64,000 nt of DNA. Source: Dictyoglomus thermophilum H-6-12. GTDB lineage: Bacteria; Dictyoglomota; Dictyoglomia; Dictyoglomales; Dictyoglomaceae. Below, in pieces: positions 25,336-34,766 of this stretch (position 1 is the stretch's first letter; each line of letters opens with the position of its first letter). The notes under the pieces are model-generated. The model had not been told where the DNA came from and made no database searches. It saw only the letters and a list, made by a program, of their open reading frames with translations. Position numbers and translations under genes: made by a program. The stretch spans positions 682,001 to 746,000 of the forward strand of contig NC_011297.1 of NCBI RefSeq assembly GCF_000020965.1, written 5' to 3'.

Positions 25336-27060
25336 ATGTTAAAATTAACAAAATTTGTCTTATGGTTTTTATTAGCGTTAGTTAATGCTCTTCTTTTTTG
25401 GGCAGGAGTATACCTGATTCAAAACTATTATTATGAACTTGGCGCAATTATAATAATTGCTTTAATCCTTATAGATTTTTTTATATTTAATCCTAAAGCT
25501 TATCCTTATAGGTATACAATTCCTGCTCTTATTTTTTTATTTTTACTTGTCATTTATCCCATATACTTTACCATAAAAACTGCTTTTACTAACTACGGAA
25601 CTGGACACATATTTACTCGTCAAGAAGCTGTTGAGAGATTATTATACGATCCTAATTATACTTATGTGGTTGAGAAAAATCCTATAGACTTTAAAATTTT
25701 TGCTGTTTACAAGGATGAAAAGCCTACAGAATCCTTTCTTGTGTTATTTAAAATAGGTGGAGAGACATATTTGGGGAAAATGCCTATTCCTACTGTAAGG
25801 AAAGGCACTGAAGTTTTGCTTAGGGAAGGTAAACTTTATAAAATAACTTCTTCTAAGGTAACAATAGATGGAGTATCTTACGAGTTTCAGCCTACTCTAA
25901 AAGATGTGAATCAAATAATTTCTAAGGATAAAGTTTACAAATTGCTATATTCTTCTGAGGATCTCAGTTTAGAGAGAAATACTTATTATTTCATCTTGTT
26001 AATACAAAAATATCTTTCTAATGCGGAGTATATAGATCAAGAAACAGGAAGAATAGTGGGAGTTAAGGTAGATACTGATGGTAGGTGGAAATTCTTTTTT
26101 ATCAATAGGCTATATCGCCTTTCTTTTGAAGAAGTAAAAGCAGGTGATAAGACTTATAAAAAGAGTGTAATAATAAACACAAAGACTCAAAAACCCTTGA
26201 TAGAGGAGAAAGGATCTTTTTATGATCTTGACGAAAATGGCAATAGGGTTTTCTTGATAGGTTATACTGCCTTTGTAGGGTTGGAGAACTTTGAGAGAAT
26301 CTTTAAAGATGAGAGAATATCTAAACCCTTTTTAAATATTTTTATATGGACTGTGGAATGGTCTTTATTTACCGTACTATTATCCTTCTCTATAGGCCTT
26401 ATTTTTGCTCTTGCTTTAAACAACAGAAGATTAAAGGGTAGAAATGTTTATAGAACACTTTTGATAATTCCTTGGGCAATCCCCTATTTTATATCGGTTT
26501 TGACATGGAAAAATGGTATATTCAATGAGACTTATGGAATTCTAAATAAGATAATACTTCCTATGATAGGATTGAATCCAATAAAATGGTTTAATGATCC
26601 CTTCTGGGCAAAGGTAATATGCATAATTGTTAATACTTGGCTTACATTTCCCTATATGATGACCATATCTTTAGGAGCTCTCCAGTCAATTCCTGATGAA
26701 CTTTATGAGGTGGCTGCGATTGATGGTGCTGGAAGATTTGCAAGATTTAGATACATAACCCTTCCTATGCTTTTAACTATTGTAGCTCCTCTTTTAATAA
26801 GTAGTTTTGCCTATACTTTCAATAATTTTACTCTAATTTATCTCTTAACAGCAGGTGGTCCTCCAATGGTTTCTGCAACCACGCCAGCTGGACATACTGA
26901 TATTTTGATATCCTATGTTTATAAGCTTGCTTTTGAGGGAAGAGGTCAAGAGTTTGGTTTTGCAAGTGCTATTTCTATTTTGATATTTTTCTTAGTTGCT
27001 GGTATAAGTTTGATCAATTTCAAAATATCGGGTTCTTTTGAAGAGGTAAGAGGTGAATAG
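25336..27060 (+). CDS. MalF-type ABC transporter permease with large periplasmic domain
   Basis: About 574 residues: three N-terminal membrane helices (within 1-80), an extracytoplasmic domain of roughly 230 residues (about 85-315) comparable to the MalF P2 loop, then the permease core with VGLENFERIFKDERI, further helices and the EAA loop ELYEVAAIDGAGRFARFRYITLP near residue 455. It forms the sugar channel with the next gene's product. Starts at GTG 25324 and TTG 25333 are also possible; GGAGG lies at 25319-25323, so TTG 25333 fits spacing best and ATG 25336 slightly less well. Confidence 0.9.
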   Translation: MLKLTKFVLWFLLALVNALLFWAGVYLIQNYYYELGAIIIIALILIDFFIFNPKAYPYRYTIPALIFLFLLVIYPIYFTIKTAFTNYGTGHIFTRQEAVERLLYDPNYTYVVEKNPIDFKIFAVYKDEKPTESFLVLFKIGGETYLGKMPIPTVRKGTEVLLREGKLYKITSSKVTIDGVSYEFQPTLKDVNQIISKDKVYKLLYSSEDLSLERNTYYFILLIQKYLSNAEYIDQETGRIVGVKVDTDGRWKFFFINRLYRLSFEEVKAGDKTYKKSVIINTKTQKPLIEEKGSFYDLDENGNRVFLIGYTAFVGLENFERIFKDERISKPFLNIFIWTVEWSLFTVLLSFSIGLIFALALNNRRLKGRNVYRTLLIIPWAIPYFISVLTWKNGIFNETYGILNKIILPMIGLNPIKWFNDPFWAKVICIIVNTWLTFPYMMTISLGALQSIPDELYEVAAIDGAGRFARFRYITLPMLLTIVAPLLISSFAYTFNNFTLIYLLTAGGPPMVSATTPAGHTDILISYVYKLAFEGRGQEFGFASAISILIFFLVAGISLINFKISGSFEEVRGE

Positions 27061-27062
27061 AT

Positions 27063-29306
27063 ATGGTTGAGAAAAAGACTTATTGGTTAACTCATATTGT
27101 TTTATGGATCTTAATTCCTATTATATTGTTTCCAGTGGTCTGGGTGGTTAGTACTTCTATAAGGAGAGATGAGGCTGCTTTTTCTACTAAGATCTTCTCT
27201 TCAAGGGTATCCTTACAAAATTATAAAGATCTCATTGCTCCCGAGAAGAATATGCCTGCTCTTGTTCAGGAAATTCAAAATCTTATAATGTTAACACCAC
27301 CTTATGATAATTGGGACAGAAAGAGGATTGAAAGAGAGATAGAAAGGGATATTTCTGCTTTGAAGTCATATATAGAAGAGACTAATACCAGGTATAACGA
27401 GGTAGAGAAGAACTATAAAGCCCTAAACGATTATTTGTCTTTAAAAACCGATAACATTAAGACAAGCCTATACGAGTTAATAGAAAGCTTAAAGGAATAT
27501 TTAGAAAAAAATCTTCCTAAGGAAGGAAAAGAAGGTGATCTATCTTTAAAATTATCCAAGTTAAAAAAGCTAAGGGAAAAGATTGAAGAATTAAACAGTA
27601 AAATATATCAGAATAGGGTTAAATATAATAGGTTTTTGGAAAAACTTAGTTTAATTCAGAGAGAGATCTTAGAGATAGATAAAAAAATTAATGCCCTGAA
27701 TAATGAAGTTGTAAGTCTAAATAGTAAGTTTAGTGATTTCTCGCTGGTAAGTTATAAAGAAAATTCTTATATTGAAGAAGCACAATCTGCTCTAATTAGT
27801 AAACTATCCCGATACTCAGATTTTAGTTTAGTGACCCAGAATATTAAAAATCTTTATCAAAAATTGAAATATCTTTCACCAAAGGATATTGAATACACTT
27901 ATCTTCAAACGTCTCTTTTTAAAATTTCTAAAGAGCTTAATAATTTGATTGATCAATTTGATAAGAAAGTTGTAGAGTTAAGCGCATATGATAAAAAAAT
28001 TGCACTTTTAAATCAAGAGAACGAATTTCTTGAGATGCAGAAGGAGCTTCTTCAAGGTCAAGAAGAGAACATAGAGGAAGAGGTAAAGCCATTAACGAAG
28101 ATTGATAAGTTAAAGGAGTTTATATCTTCTCTTGATAGTAAGTTAAATAAAATTCAGATGTTTGGTAACTTAGACGATTTGGTTAATGAAGTCTCTAATT
28201 GGGAGAGTGAATTTAGAGAATTTGTTACCTCATATATTATTGATTACGGAAGAGATAGTTTAAGCTCAAAGATTGAAAGTACTGCGGAAGGATTAAAGTG
28301 GTTTAATGATTACAAAACTTTGAAGGAAAGATTTGTAAGCTTTTCTTCTTACTTAAGTAAAAATTTAGAAAAGGCTAGCGATTTAACATCTAGAATAGAA
28401 AATAAATGGAGAGAAGTTTTTGAGAAGAATCTTCAAGGGAATAGATTATATCTTTCTGAGCTTGATGATTTATACAATTTAATAAAGACTGATTTTGTAA
28501 ATTTTGTAAGTGCTAACATGAATATTGTATCTAAAAAGGCTGGAGATCTAATGGATATAATTCCTTTTAAAGAAGCAAAGAAATGGCTTGATAGAATAGA
28601 TAACGGAGTATTTAGAATAGATCAAATTTGGAAACAAAAGACAAAACATTACTTTTTAAAATGGGTTAGAAATTCTATCTTGGTATCAGGAATAGCAGCT
28701 ATTATAACTACTTTAATATGTTCTCTTGCAGCCTATCCATTTAGTAGGATGAGATTTTGGGGCAGGAGATATGGTATTTTGACTCTTCTTCTTATTCAGA
28801 TGTTTCCTAGTGCAGTTTATATGATTGCTATATATACTCTACTTAATATCCTGGGTAGATTTATTCCATTTCTTGGGCTCGATACTCTTTCAGGTCTTAC
28901 CTTTGTTTATTTGGGAAATATTGCCTATAACATGTATCTTATAAAAGGATATTATGATACTATACCTGATTCTCTTGAAGAATCCGCTATGATTGATGGA
29001 GCCACCAGGTTTCAAACTTTTTACAAGATTGTATTACCTTTAGCAAGACCTATCCTAACTGTTGTGGTGATTCTTACATTTATGAATATCTTTAATGAGT
29101 TTATCTTTGCACGAATAATCCTTCAAGATGCTCAGAAATATACTTATGCTATTGGTCTATGGACTTTCTCTTCAGGGCCCTATCAAACAGAGTGGGGGTT
29201 ATTTACTGCTGCTGCTCTTCTTGGTATGTTACCTATGACTATATTATTCCTATCTTTGCAAAGGTATATTGTAAGTGGTTTGACTAAAGGAGCAGTTAAA
29301 GGATAG
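27063..29306 (+). CDS. MalG-type ABC permease with giant coiled-coil insertion
   Basis: 747 residues, against about 280-300 for an ordinary MalG. After the first helix (about 9-31) and the usual FSTKIFSSRVSLQNYKDL segment, a charged helical region runs from about residue 58 to 525 (many Lys/Glu/Leu heptads, no membrane helix), before the core resumes at WVRNSILVSGIAAIITTL (Trp534) and continues through the EAA loop DSLEESAMIDGATRFQTFYKIVLP near 636. The insertion should lie outside the membrane. I recall similarly oversized MalG proteins in Thermotogales. No ATPase gene is in the operon. Confidence 0.9.
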   Translation: MVEKKTYWLTHIVLWILIPIILFPVVWVVSTSIRRDEAAFSTKIFSSRVSLQNYKDLIAPEKNMPALVQEIQNLIMLTPPYDNWDRKRIEREIERDISALKSYIEETNTRYNEVEKNYKALNDYLSLKTDNIKTSLYELIESLKEYLEKNLPKEGKEGDLSLKLSKLKKLREKIEELNSKIYQNRVKYNRFLEKLSLIQREILEIDKKINALNNEVVSLNSKFSDFSLVSYKENSYIEEAQSALISKLSRYSDFSLVTQNIKNLYQKLKYLSPKDIEYTYLQTSLFKISKELNNLIDQFDKKVVELSAYDKKIALLNQENEFLEMQKELLQGQEENIEEEVKPLTKIDKLKEFISSLDSKLNKIQMFGNLDDLVNEVSNWESEFREFVTSYIIDYGRDSLSSKIESTAEGLKWFNDYKTLKERFVSFSSYLSKNLEKASDLTSRIENKWREVFEKNLQGNRLYLSELDDLYNLIKTDFVNFVSANMNIVSKKAGDLMDIIPFKEAKKWLDRIDNGVFRIDQIWKQKTKHYFLKWVRNSILVSGIAAIITTLICSLAAYPFSRMRFWGRRYGILTLLLIQMFPSAVYMIAIYTLLNILGRFIPFLGLDTLSGLTFVYLGNIAYNMYLIKGYYDTIPDSLEESAMIDGATRFQTFYKIVLPLARPILTVVVILTFMNIFNEFIFARIILQDAQKYTYAIGLWTFSSGPYQTEWGLFTAAALLGMLPMTILFLSLQRYIVSGLTKGAVKG

Positions 29307-29333
29307 TCTTTAAATTTTAGGAGGATATGAAAT

Positions 29334-31184
29334 ATGAGAAAACTAACTATATTAATTTTGATGGGGGTTTTTATGCTAACTTTGGGATATGCCGAAACTA
29401 AGGTAGTTGTAAATCCTATAGAAAATATATCCAAAGATTTCATTAAGGGCATTGATATATCAATGTTGTATGAGATTGAGAAAAATGGAGGAAAGTTTTT
29501 TGATAATGGGGTTCAAAAAGATCCGCTTCAAATACTAAAGGATCACGGAGTTAATTGGGTGAGAGTAAGGATATGGAATGATCCTTACGATGAGAAAGGC
29601 AATCCTTATGGTGGAGGAAATTGCGAATATAAAAGTATGACCGAACTTGCTAAGAGAGCAAAAGCTCTGGGATTAAAAGTACTTGTGGATTTTCATTACA
29701 GCGATTTTTGGGCTGATCCTGGTAAACAGGAAAAGCCAAAGGCGTGGAAAAATTTAAAAGGTAAAGCCCTTGAAAAAGCAGTTTCTGATTTTACATATCA
29801 GGTGATTAAGTACATGAGAGATAATAGAGCTTTACCTGATATGGTGCAGATTGGTAACGAAGTTAATAATGGTTTTTTGTGGCCTGATGGTAAGCTTATT
29901 GGAGATGATGCAGGAGGTTTTGAGAATTTTGTTAGGTTGTTCAATGCTGGAGCAAGTGCTGTAAGAAAAGTGGATAAGAATATTAAGATAGCTGTGCATC
30001 TTGCTGAAGGTGGAAATAGTGCATTATTTAGATGGTTTTTTGGAAATGTTTTAAGTTTAAAAATGGACTTTGATGTTATCGGAGTATCTTATTATCCCTA
30101 CTGGCATGGCACCTTGGATGAATTGAGGGAAAATTTAAACAGTATTGCTCTCTGGTTGAATAAGGAGATAGCAATTTTTGAGACTGCTTATGCATGGACT
30201 TTAGATGATGCTGATGGACATCCAAACATTTTTGGTGGAGACCTGTGGAAGATAGGAGGATATAAGCCTACAATTCAAGGACAAGCTACAGCTATAAGGG
30301 ACATAATGGATGTAATAGCTAATATACCAAATAATAAAGGTTTAGGAATATTCTATTGGGAGGGTTGTTGGATACCTGTAAAGGGAGCAGGATGGAAGCA
30401 AGGAGAAGGCAATCCATGGGAAAATCAAGCTCTATTTGATTTTAAAGGGAATGCTCTTCCATCTTTAGATGTGTTTAATCTTGTTTATAGAAAAGAGAAG
30501 GTTTATTCAAAACCAATAGAAGTTTTGTCCGAGATAAATATAAAAATTTCTACAGGAGAGATACCTAATTTGCCTGAAAAGGTTAAAGTGCTATTTGATG
30601 ATGACTCAATTAGAAGTATGAAAGTTAAATGGGATGTTATTGATCCAAAACTTATTGCAACTCCTGGAGAGTTTAAGTTAAAAGGAATTATTGATGAAGT
30701 ACAAAAAGAAATATATGCAAATATTCAGGTGAGTGGTCAGAAAAATTATATACAGAATCCAAGCTTTGAATCTGGAACTCTTTTCCCTTGGAAGGTTGAA
30801 GGAGATATCTCTGCTGTAAAGGTTGTAAAGGCAACTCCTCCTCAGAATGCAAAGTCAGGGGATTACGCTCTTAACTATTGGCTTGATAAGCCTTTTAAGT
30901 TTGAGTTATACCAGGTTGTTAAGGATCTTAAACCTGGTAAATATAAGGTTAGTTTTTGGATTCAAGGTGGCGGAGGAGAAAATTTAGTAAGGTTTAAAGT
31001 TAGTGGATACGGGGGTGAAGATAGATATATTGACATAACTAATACTGGTTGGTTAGAGTGGAAAAATCCTACTATAAGCAATATTGAAGTTACTACGGGA
31101 GAGATTAAAATAAGTATAATAGTGGATGGAAATACTGGAAACTGGGCATGGATAGATGATTTTGAGTTGAAAGAACAAGAGTAG
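29334..31184 (+). CDS. Secreted arabinogalactan endo-beta-1,4-galactanase (GH53) with C-terminal binding module
   Basis: 616 residues with a signal peptide (about 1-20). The GH53 barrel (about 35-400) shows KGIDISMLYEIEKNGG, VNWVRVRIWNDPYD, VLVDFHYSDFWADPGKQEKPKAW, the acid/base Glu176 in QIGNEVNNG and the nucleophile Glu283 in IFETAYAWT. A small Ig-like/bacterial domain follows (about 400-475), then a beta-sandwich carbohydrate-binding module (about 478-616: NPSFESG, WIDDFEL) like the galactan-binding module I recall on Thermotoga GH53. It cuts beta-1,4-galactan outside the cell, feeding the transporters encoded on both sides. Confidence 0.93.
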   Translation: MRKLTILILMGVFMLTLGYAETKVVVNPIENISKDFIKGIDISMLYEIEKNGGKFFDNGVQKDPLQILKDHGVNWVRVRIWNDPYDEKGNPYGGGNCEYKSMTELAKRAKALGLKVLVDFHYSDFWADPGKQEKPKAWKNLKGKALEKAVSDFTYQVIKYMRDNRALPDMVQIGNEVNNGFLWPDGKLIGDDAGGFENFVRLFNAGASAVRKVDKNIKIAVHLAEGGNSALFRWFFGNVLSLKMDFDVIGVSYYPYWHGTLDELRENLNSIALWLNKEIAIFETAYAWTLDDADGHPNIFGGDLWKIGGYKPTIQGQATAIRDIMDVIANIPNNKGLGIFYWEGCWIPVKGAGWKQGEGNPWENQALFDFKGNALPSLDVFNLVYRKEKVYSKPIEVLSEINIKISTGEIPNLPEKVKVLFDDDSIRSMKVKWDVIDPKLIATPGEFKLKGIIDEVQKEIYANIQVSGQKNYIQNPSFESGTLFPWKVEGDISAVKVVKATPPQNAKSGDYALNYWLDKPFKFELYQVVKDLKPGKYKVSFWIQGGGGENLVRFKVSGYGGEDRYIDITNTGWLEWKNPTISNIEVTTGEIKISIIVDGNTGNWAWIDDFELKEQE

Positions 31185-31241
31185 GAAAGGCAAGGGGGCC
31201 TTTATAAATAAAATAATTTATTACTTTATGGAGAGGTTAAG

Positions 31242-32816
31242 ATGAAGAAGTATATAGTTTTTTTATTGGTTTTATTGCTTTTCGTAAGTTTTGCTAACTC
31301 TCAAACCCCCAAAAGAGGTGGTACACTAGTTTTTGGAAGAGGGGGAGATTCGGTTAAGTTGGATCCAATAAATGTTACTGATGGTGAATCTTTAAGAGTT
31401 ACTCATCAAATTTTTGATACTTTAGTGAAGTATAAGCCTAATAATACCGAAGTAGTACCCTCTTTAGCTGTAAAATGGACAGTATCAAAAGATCAAAAGG
31501 TTTGGACCTTTTATCTTAGAAAGGGAGTAAAATTTCATGATGGTACTCCCTTTAATGCTCAGGCAGTAAAATTTAATTTTGATAGATGGAGAGATCCTAA
31601 GAATCCTTATCATTTTGGGGGAGAATTTGAATACTGGGGATATATGTTTGGTGGATTTCCAGGGATTGTTAAATCTGTAGATGTAATAGATGATTATACG
31701 GTAAAAATTACTTTAACAAAACCTTTAGCACCGTTTCTTTCTAACCTTGCAATGCCATGCTTTGCCATAGCGAGTCCTACAGCTATTAAGAAATATAAGG
31801 AAGATTTCTTTAAAAATCCCGTAGGAACAGGACCTTTTAAGTTTGTTTCCTGGATTAAAGGAGATAAAATTGTCCTCGAGGCGAATAAAAACTATTGGGA
31901 TGGTGCTCCTTACTTAGATAAGATAATATTTAGATCTATTCCAGATAATTCAGCAAGATTTATGGAACTTGAGGCAGGGACTGTAGATATTATTGATGGT
32001 ATTAATCCAGAGGACGTGGAGAGGGTAAAACAAAATAAAAACTTACAACTCTTTATAAGGCCAAGTTTAAATGTATGCTATATTGCAATGAACATGGATA
32101 AGAAGCCCTTTGATGATATAAGGGTTAGGTTAGCTATAAATTATGCTATAGATAAAAAAGCAATTGTAGATGCTTATTATCCTAAAGGATTTGCCATGGT
32201 AGCAAAGAACCCTATTCCTCCTAGCTTATGGGGATATAATGATAAGATCCAAGATTACTCATATGATCCTGAGAAGGCTAAGAAGTTGTTAGCAGAGGCA
32301 GGATATCCTAATGGTTTCAAGACTACCTTATGGGCAATGCCTGTTAATAGGCCATACATCCCTCAACCAATGAAGGTAGCAGAAGCAGTACAGAGTTATT
32401 TAAAAGCCGTAGGTATTGATGCTGAAATCGTTACTTATGATTGGGGAACATATCTTCAAAAGACCGAGAATGGTGAACACGATATGGCTTTCTTAGGTTG
32501 GACAGGAGATAATGGTGATCCTGATAATTTCTTCTATGTCCTTTTAGATAAAGACAATGCGGTAAAAGGAAGTGCGGGTAATATTGCTTTTTATAGATCT
32601 GACGAATTACATGAAATACTTATTAAAGCTCAAACTATATCTAACCAAAAAGAAAGAGCTAAATTATACGAAAAGGCTTGTGAGATAGTCCATCGTGATG
32701 TTCCATGGGTAATATTGGCTCATACAATGCCACCTCTTGCTGGAAAAAAGACAGTTCATAATTATATTCCTCATGCAACAGGAAGTGAGCCGCTTAACAA
32801 AGTTTGGAAAGAATAA
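31242..32816 (+). CDS. Opp/Dpp-type ABC transporter substrate-binding protein (SBP family 5)
   Basis: 524 residues with a signal peptide (about 1-20, SFANS). SBP family 5 features are clear: KRGGTLVFGRGGDSVKLDPINVTDGESL, VVPSLAVKWTVSKDQKVWTFYLRKGVKFHDGTPFNAQAVKFNFDR, NPVGTGPFKFVSWIKGDKIVLEANKNYW and LAINYAIDKKAIV. In thermophiles such proteins often bind oligosaccharides rather than peptides, and the position after a galactanase gene suggests galactobiose or a related sugar; this is inference. A short weak hairpin (AAAGGC/GCCTTT, 31186-31203) separates it from the galactanase gene, and a terminator-like hairpin follows it. Confidence 0.9.
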   Translation: MKKYIVFLLVLLLFVSFANSQTPKRGGTLVFGRGGDSVKLDPINVTDGESLRVTHQIFDTLVKYKPNNTEVVPSLAVKWTVSKDQKVWTFYLRKGVKFHDGTPFNAQAVKFNFDRWRDPKNPYHFGGEFEYWGYMFGGFPGIVKSVDVIDDYTVKITLTKPLAPFLSNLAMPCFAIASPTAIKKYKEDFFKNPVGTGPFKFVSWIKGDKIVLEANKNYWDGAPYLDKIIFRSIPDNSARFMELEAGTVDIIDGINPEDVERVKQNKNLQLFIRPSLNVCYIAMNMDKKPFDDIRVRLAINYAIDKKAIVDAYYPKGFAMVAKNPIPPSLWGYNDKIQDYSYDPEKAKKLLAEAGYPNGFKTTLWAMPVNRPYIPQPMKVAEAVQSYLKAVGIDAEIVTYDWGTYLQKTENGEHDMAFLGWTGDNGDPDNFFYVLLDKDNAVKGSAGNIAFYRSDELHEILIKAQTISNQKERAKLYEKACEIVHRDVPWVILAHTMPPLAGKKTVHNYIPHATGSEPLNKVWKE

Positions 32817-32821
32817 GGAAA

Positions 32822-32853
32822 AGGGGGAAGTTTATCTTCCCCCCTCTTTTTTA
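32822..32853 (+). terminator. Intrinsic terminator or attenuator after the SBP gene
   Basis: GGGGGAAG (32823-32830) and CTTCCCCC (32836-32843) with a five-base loop, followed by CTCTTTTTT. It lies between the binding-protein gene and its permease genes, so partial read-through would keep binding protein in excess over permease. Confidence 0.82.
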
Positions 32854-32874
32854 CAATTGGGGTGATATAAACTA

Positions 32875-33876
32875 ATGAAGGAATATATAATAAAAAGACT
32901 ATTGCTTTTAATCCCTATTTTAATTGGAGTTTCCTTTATTTCTTTTATATTAATAAGATTGATACCTGGAGATCCTGCTAGGGTGATCTTAGGAGAAAGA
33001 GCAACTCCTGGCGAGCTAGCACGTATTAGAGAAGAGCTTGGTTTGAATAAGCCAATTTTAATACAATACTTGATTTTTTTGAAACAGCTTATAAAAGGAG
33101 ACCTTGGAAGATCTATTGTGACTAGAGAAAAAGTTATCAATGAAATTATGATTAGATTTCCAGCTACTATTGAGTTGACCTTGTTTTCTATGTTTATAGC
33201 AAGCTTTTTGGGGATATTTTTCGGAATTTTAGCATCTCTAAAGCCTGGATCTATTGTTGACACTTTTGTTATGTTTCTTGCTCTTGTAGGAGTGTCTATG
33301 CCTATTTTTTGGTTAGGTCTTATGTTAATATGGTTTGGGGCTCTCTATTTAGGGTGGTTCCCTCCTTCAGGAAGATTAGATGTAGATATAAACTTGAATG
33401 TTATAACAAACTTTTACTTGATTGACAGCGTTTTAACAGGTAATTTTAAAGCCTTCTTCAACTCTTTGTATCATCTTATCTTACCGAGTATTGCCTTATC
33501 CTCGGTACCTATGGCAACAATTGCAAGAATGACAAGGTCAAGTATGTTAGAGGTGCTAAATCAAGAGTACATTTTAGTAGAATATGCTAAGGGTTTACCA
33601 AAAAGAAGAATCATTTTACGATCTGCTCTAAGAAATGCATTAATCCCCATTATTACTGTGATTGGGCTAGAATTTGGGTTTTTGTTGGGAGGGGCTATTA
33701 TGACGGAGACTATATTCTCATGGCCTGGAATGGGAAGACTAGTATATGATGCTATAATGTCTCGAGATTATCCGTTAATACAAGGAGCCATATTGCTATC
33801 AGCCTTATTATTTGTAATAATTAATCTTATAGTGGATATAATATATGTTTTTATCGATCCAAGAATACGCTATTAG
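32875..33876 (+). CDS. Opp/Dpp-type ABC permease (DppB-like)
   Basis: 333 residues with the DppB/OppB layout: N-terminal helix KRLLLLIPILIGVSFISFILIRL, the signature GDPARVILGERATPGELARIREELGL, and about six helices, with the EAA-like VLNQEYILVEYAKGLPKRRIILRSALRNALIPIITVIG and the C-terminal TETIFSWPGMGRLVYDAI. It forms half of the membrane channel for the substrate delivered by the preceding SBP. It begins 22 bases after the terminator-like hairpin. Confidence 0.92.
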   Translation: MKEYIIKRLLLLIPILIGVSFISFILIRLIPGDPARVILGERATPGELARIREELGLNKPILIQYLIFLKQLIKGDLGRSIVTREKVINEIMIRFPATIELTLFSMFIASFLGIFFGILASLKPGSIVDTFVMFLALVGVSMPIFWLGLMLIWFGALYLGWFPPSGRLDVDINLNVITNFYLIDSVLTGNFKAFFNSLYHLILPSIALSSVPMATIARMTRSSMLEVLNQEYILVEYAKGLPKRRIILRSALRNALIPIITVIGLEFGFLLGGAIMTETIFSWPGMGRLVYDAIMSRDYPLIQGAILLSALLFVIINLIVDIIYVFIDPRIRY

Positions 33877-33893
33877 GTTAGGGGAAGATGATA

Positions 33894-34754
33894 ATGAAAA
33901 AGGTAAATTTAGGTCAAAAGTCCTCAAGAAGAATTTTGAAAAAATTTTTAAGGCATAAGACAGGGATTTTAGGGGCTTTTTTGCTTTTTTCTTTCATTCT
34001 CTTAGCTGTATTTGCTGACTTAATAACACCATATGATCCTTATACCCAAAATTTAGTTGAAAGATTACTTCCACCATCTCCTAAGCATTTTTTCGGTACT
34101 GACTATGCAGGAAGGGATATTTTTACAAGGATTATTTATGGAGCAAGGATCTCGCTTACCGTAGGATTTATATCTGTTTTTTTTGCTTTATCTTTTGGAG
34201 TCTTTTTAGGACTAATTTCAGGATATTTTGGGGGTTTGTGGGATGTTTTAATAATGAGATTAATTGATATAATGCTTGCTTTTCCAACAATACTTCTTGC
34301 TATTGGTATTGTGGCTGTTTTAGGACCAAAATTGGAAAACACTATGATTGCTGTTGGTATTGTCTCTATTCCAACCTTTGCAAGGATAGTTAGAGCTTCA
34401 GTCCTTTCAGTAAAAGAAAAAGATTTTATTGTTGCTGCAAAAGCTGTAGGCGTAAGTACGGGAAAAATCTTGTTAAAGCATATCTTGCCTAATATTGTTG
34501 CTCCTATAATTGTACAAGCTACTTTGGGCATAGGTTCTGCAATACTTGAGGCTGCTGGTCTTTCTTTTTTAGGGCTTGGGGCAAAACCTCCAACTCCCGA
34601 ATGGGGTGCTATGCTTTCTGAATCTCGACAATATTTGAGAACTGCTCCTTGGACTGTTGTTTTTCCAGGACTTGCTATAATGATGTTAGTCCTTGCATTC
34701 AATCTTTTTGGGGATGCGTTGAGAGATGTATTTGATCCAAAGTCCTATAAGTGA
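33894..34754 (+). CDS. Opp/Dpp-type ABC permease (DppC-like)
   Basis: About 286 residues: N-terminal helix ILGAFLLFSFILLAVFADLITPYDP, then HFFGTDYAGRDIFTRIIYGARISLTVGF, VLSVKEKDFIVAAKAVGVSTGKILLKHILPN and FLGLGAKPPTPEWGAMLSESRQYLRTAPWTVVFPGLAIMML, all standard for DppC/OppC. ATG 33894 is nine bases from AGGGGA and preferred over ATG 33888. The DppD and DppF ATPases that normally follow are absent; mgsA comes next instead. Confidence 0.92.
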   Translation: MKKVNLGQKSSRRILKKFLRHKTGILGAFLLFSFILLAVFADLITPYDPYTQNLVERLLPPSPKHFFGTDYAGRDIFTRIIYGARISLTVGFISVFFALSFGVFLGLISGYFGGLWDVLIMRLIDIMLAFPTILLAIGIVAVLGPKLENTMIAVGIVSIPTFARIVRASVLSVKEKDFIVAAKAVGVSTGKILLKHILPNIVAPIIVQATLGIGSAILEAAGLSFLGLGAKPPTPEWGAMLSESRQYLRTAPWTVVFPGLAIMMLVLAFNLFGDALRDVFDPKSYK

Positions 34755-34766
34755 GGTGTAGCTAAA

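Noticed and set aside
34136-34702. 188-codon open frame on the minus strand opposite the DppC-like gene
   Set aside because: No ribosome site, low-complexity translation, and complete overlap with a well-supported gene.
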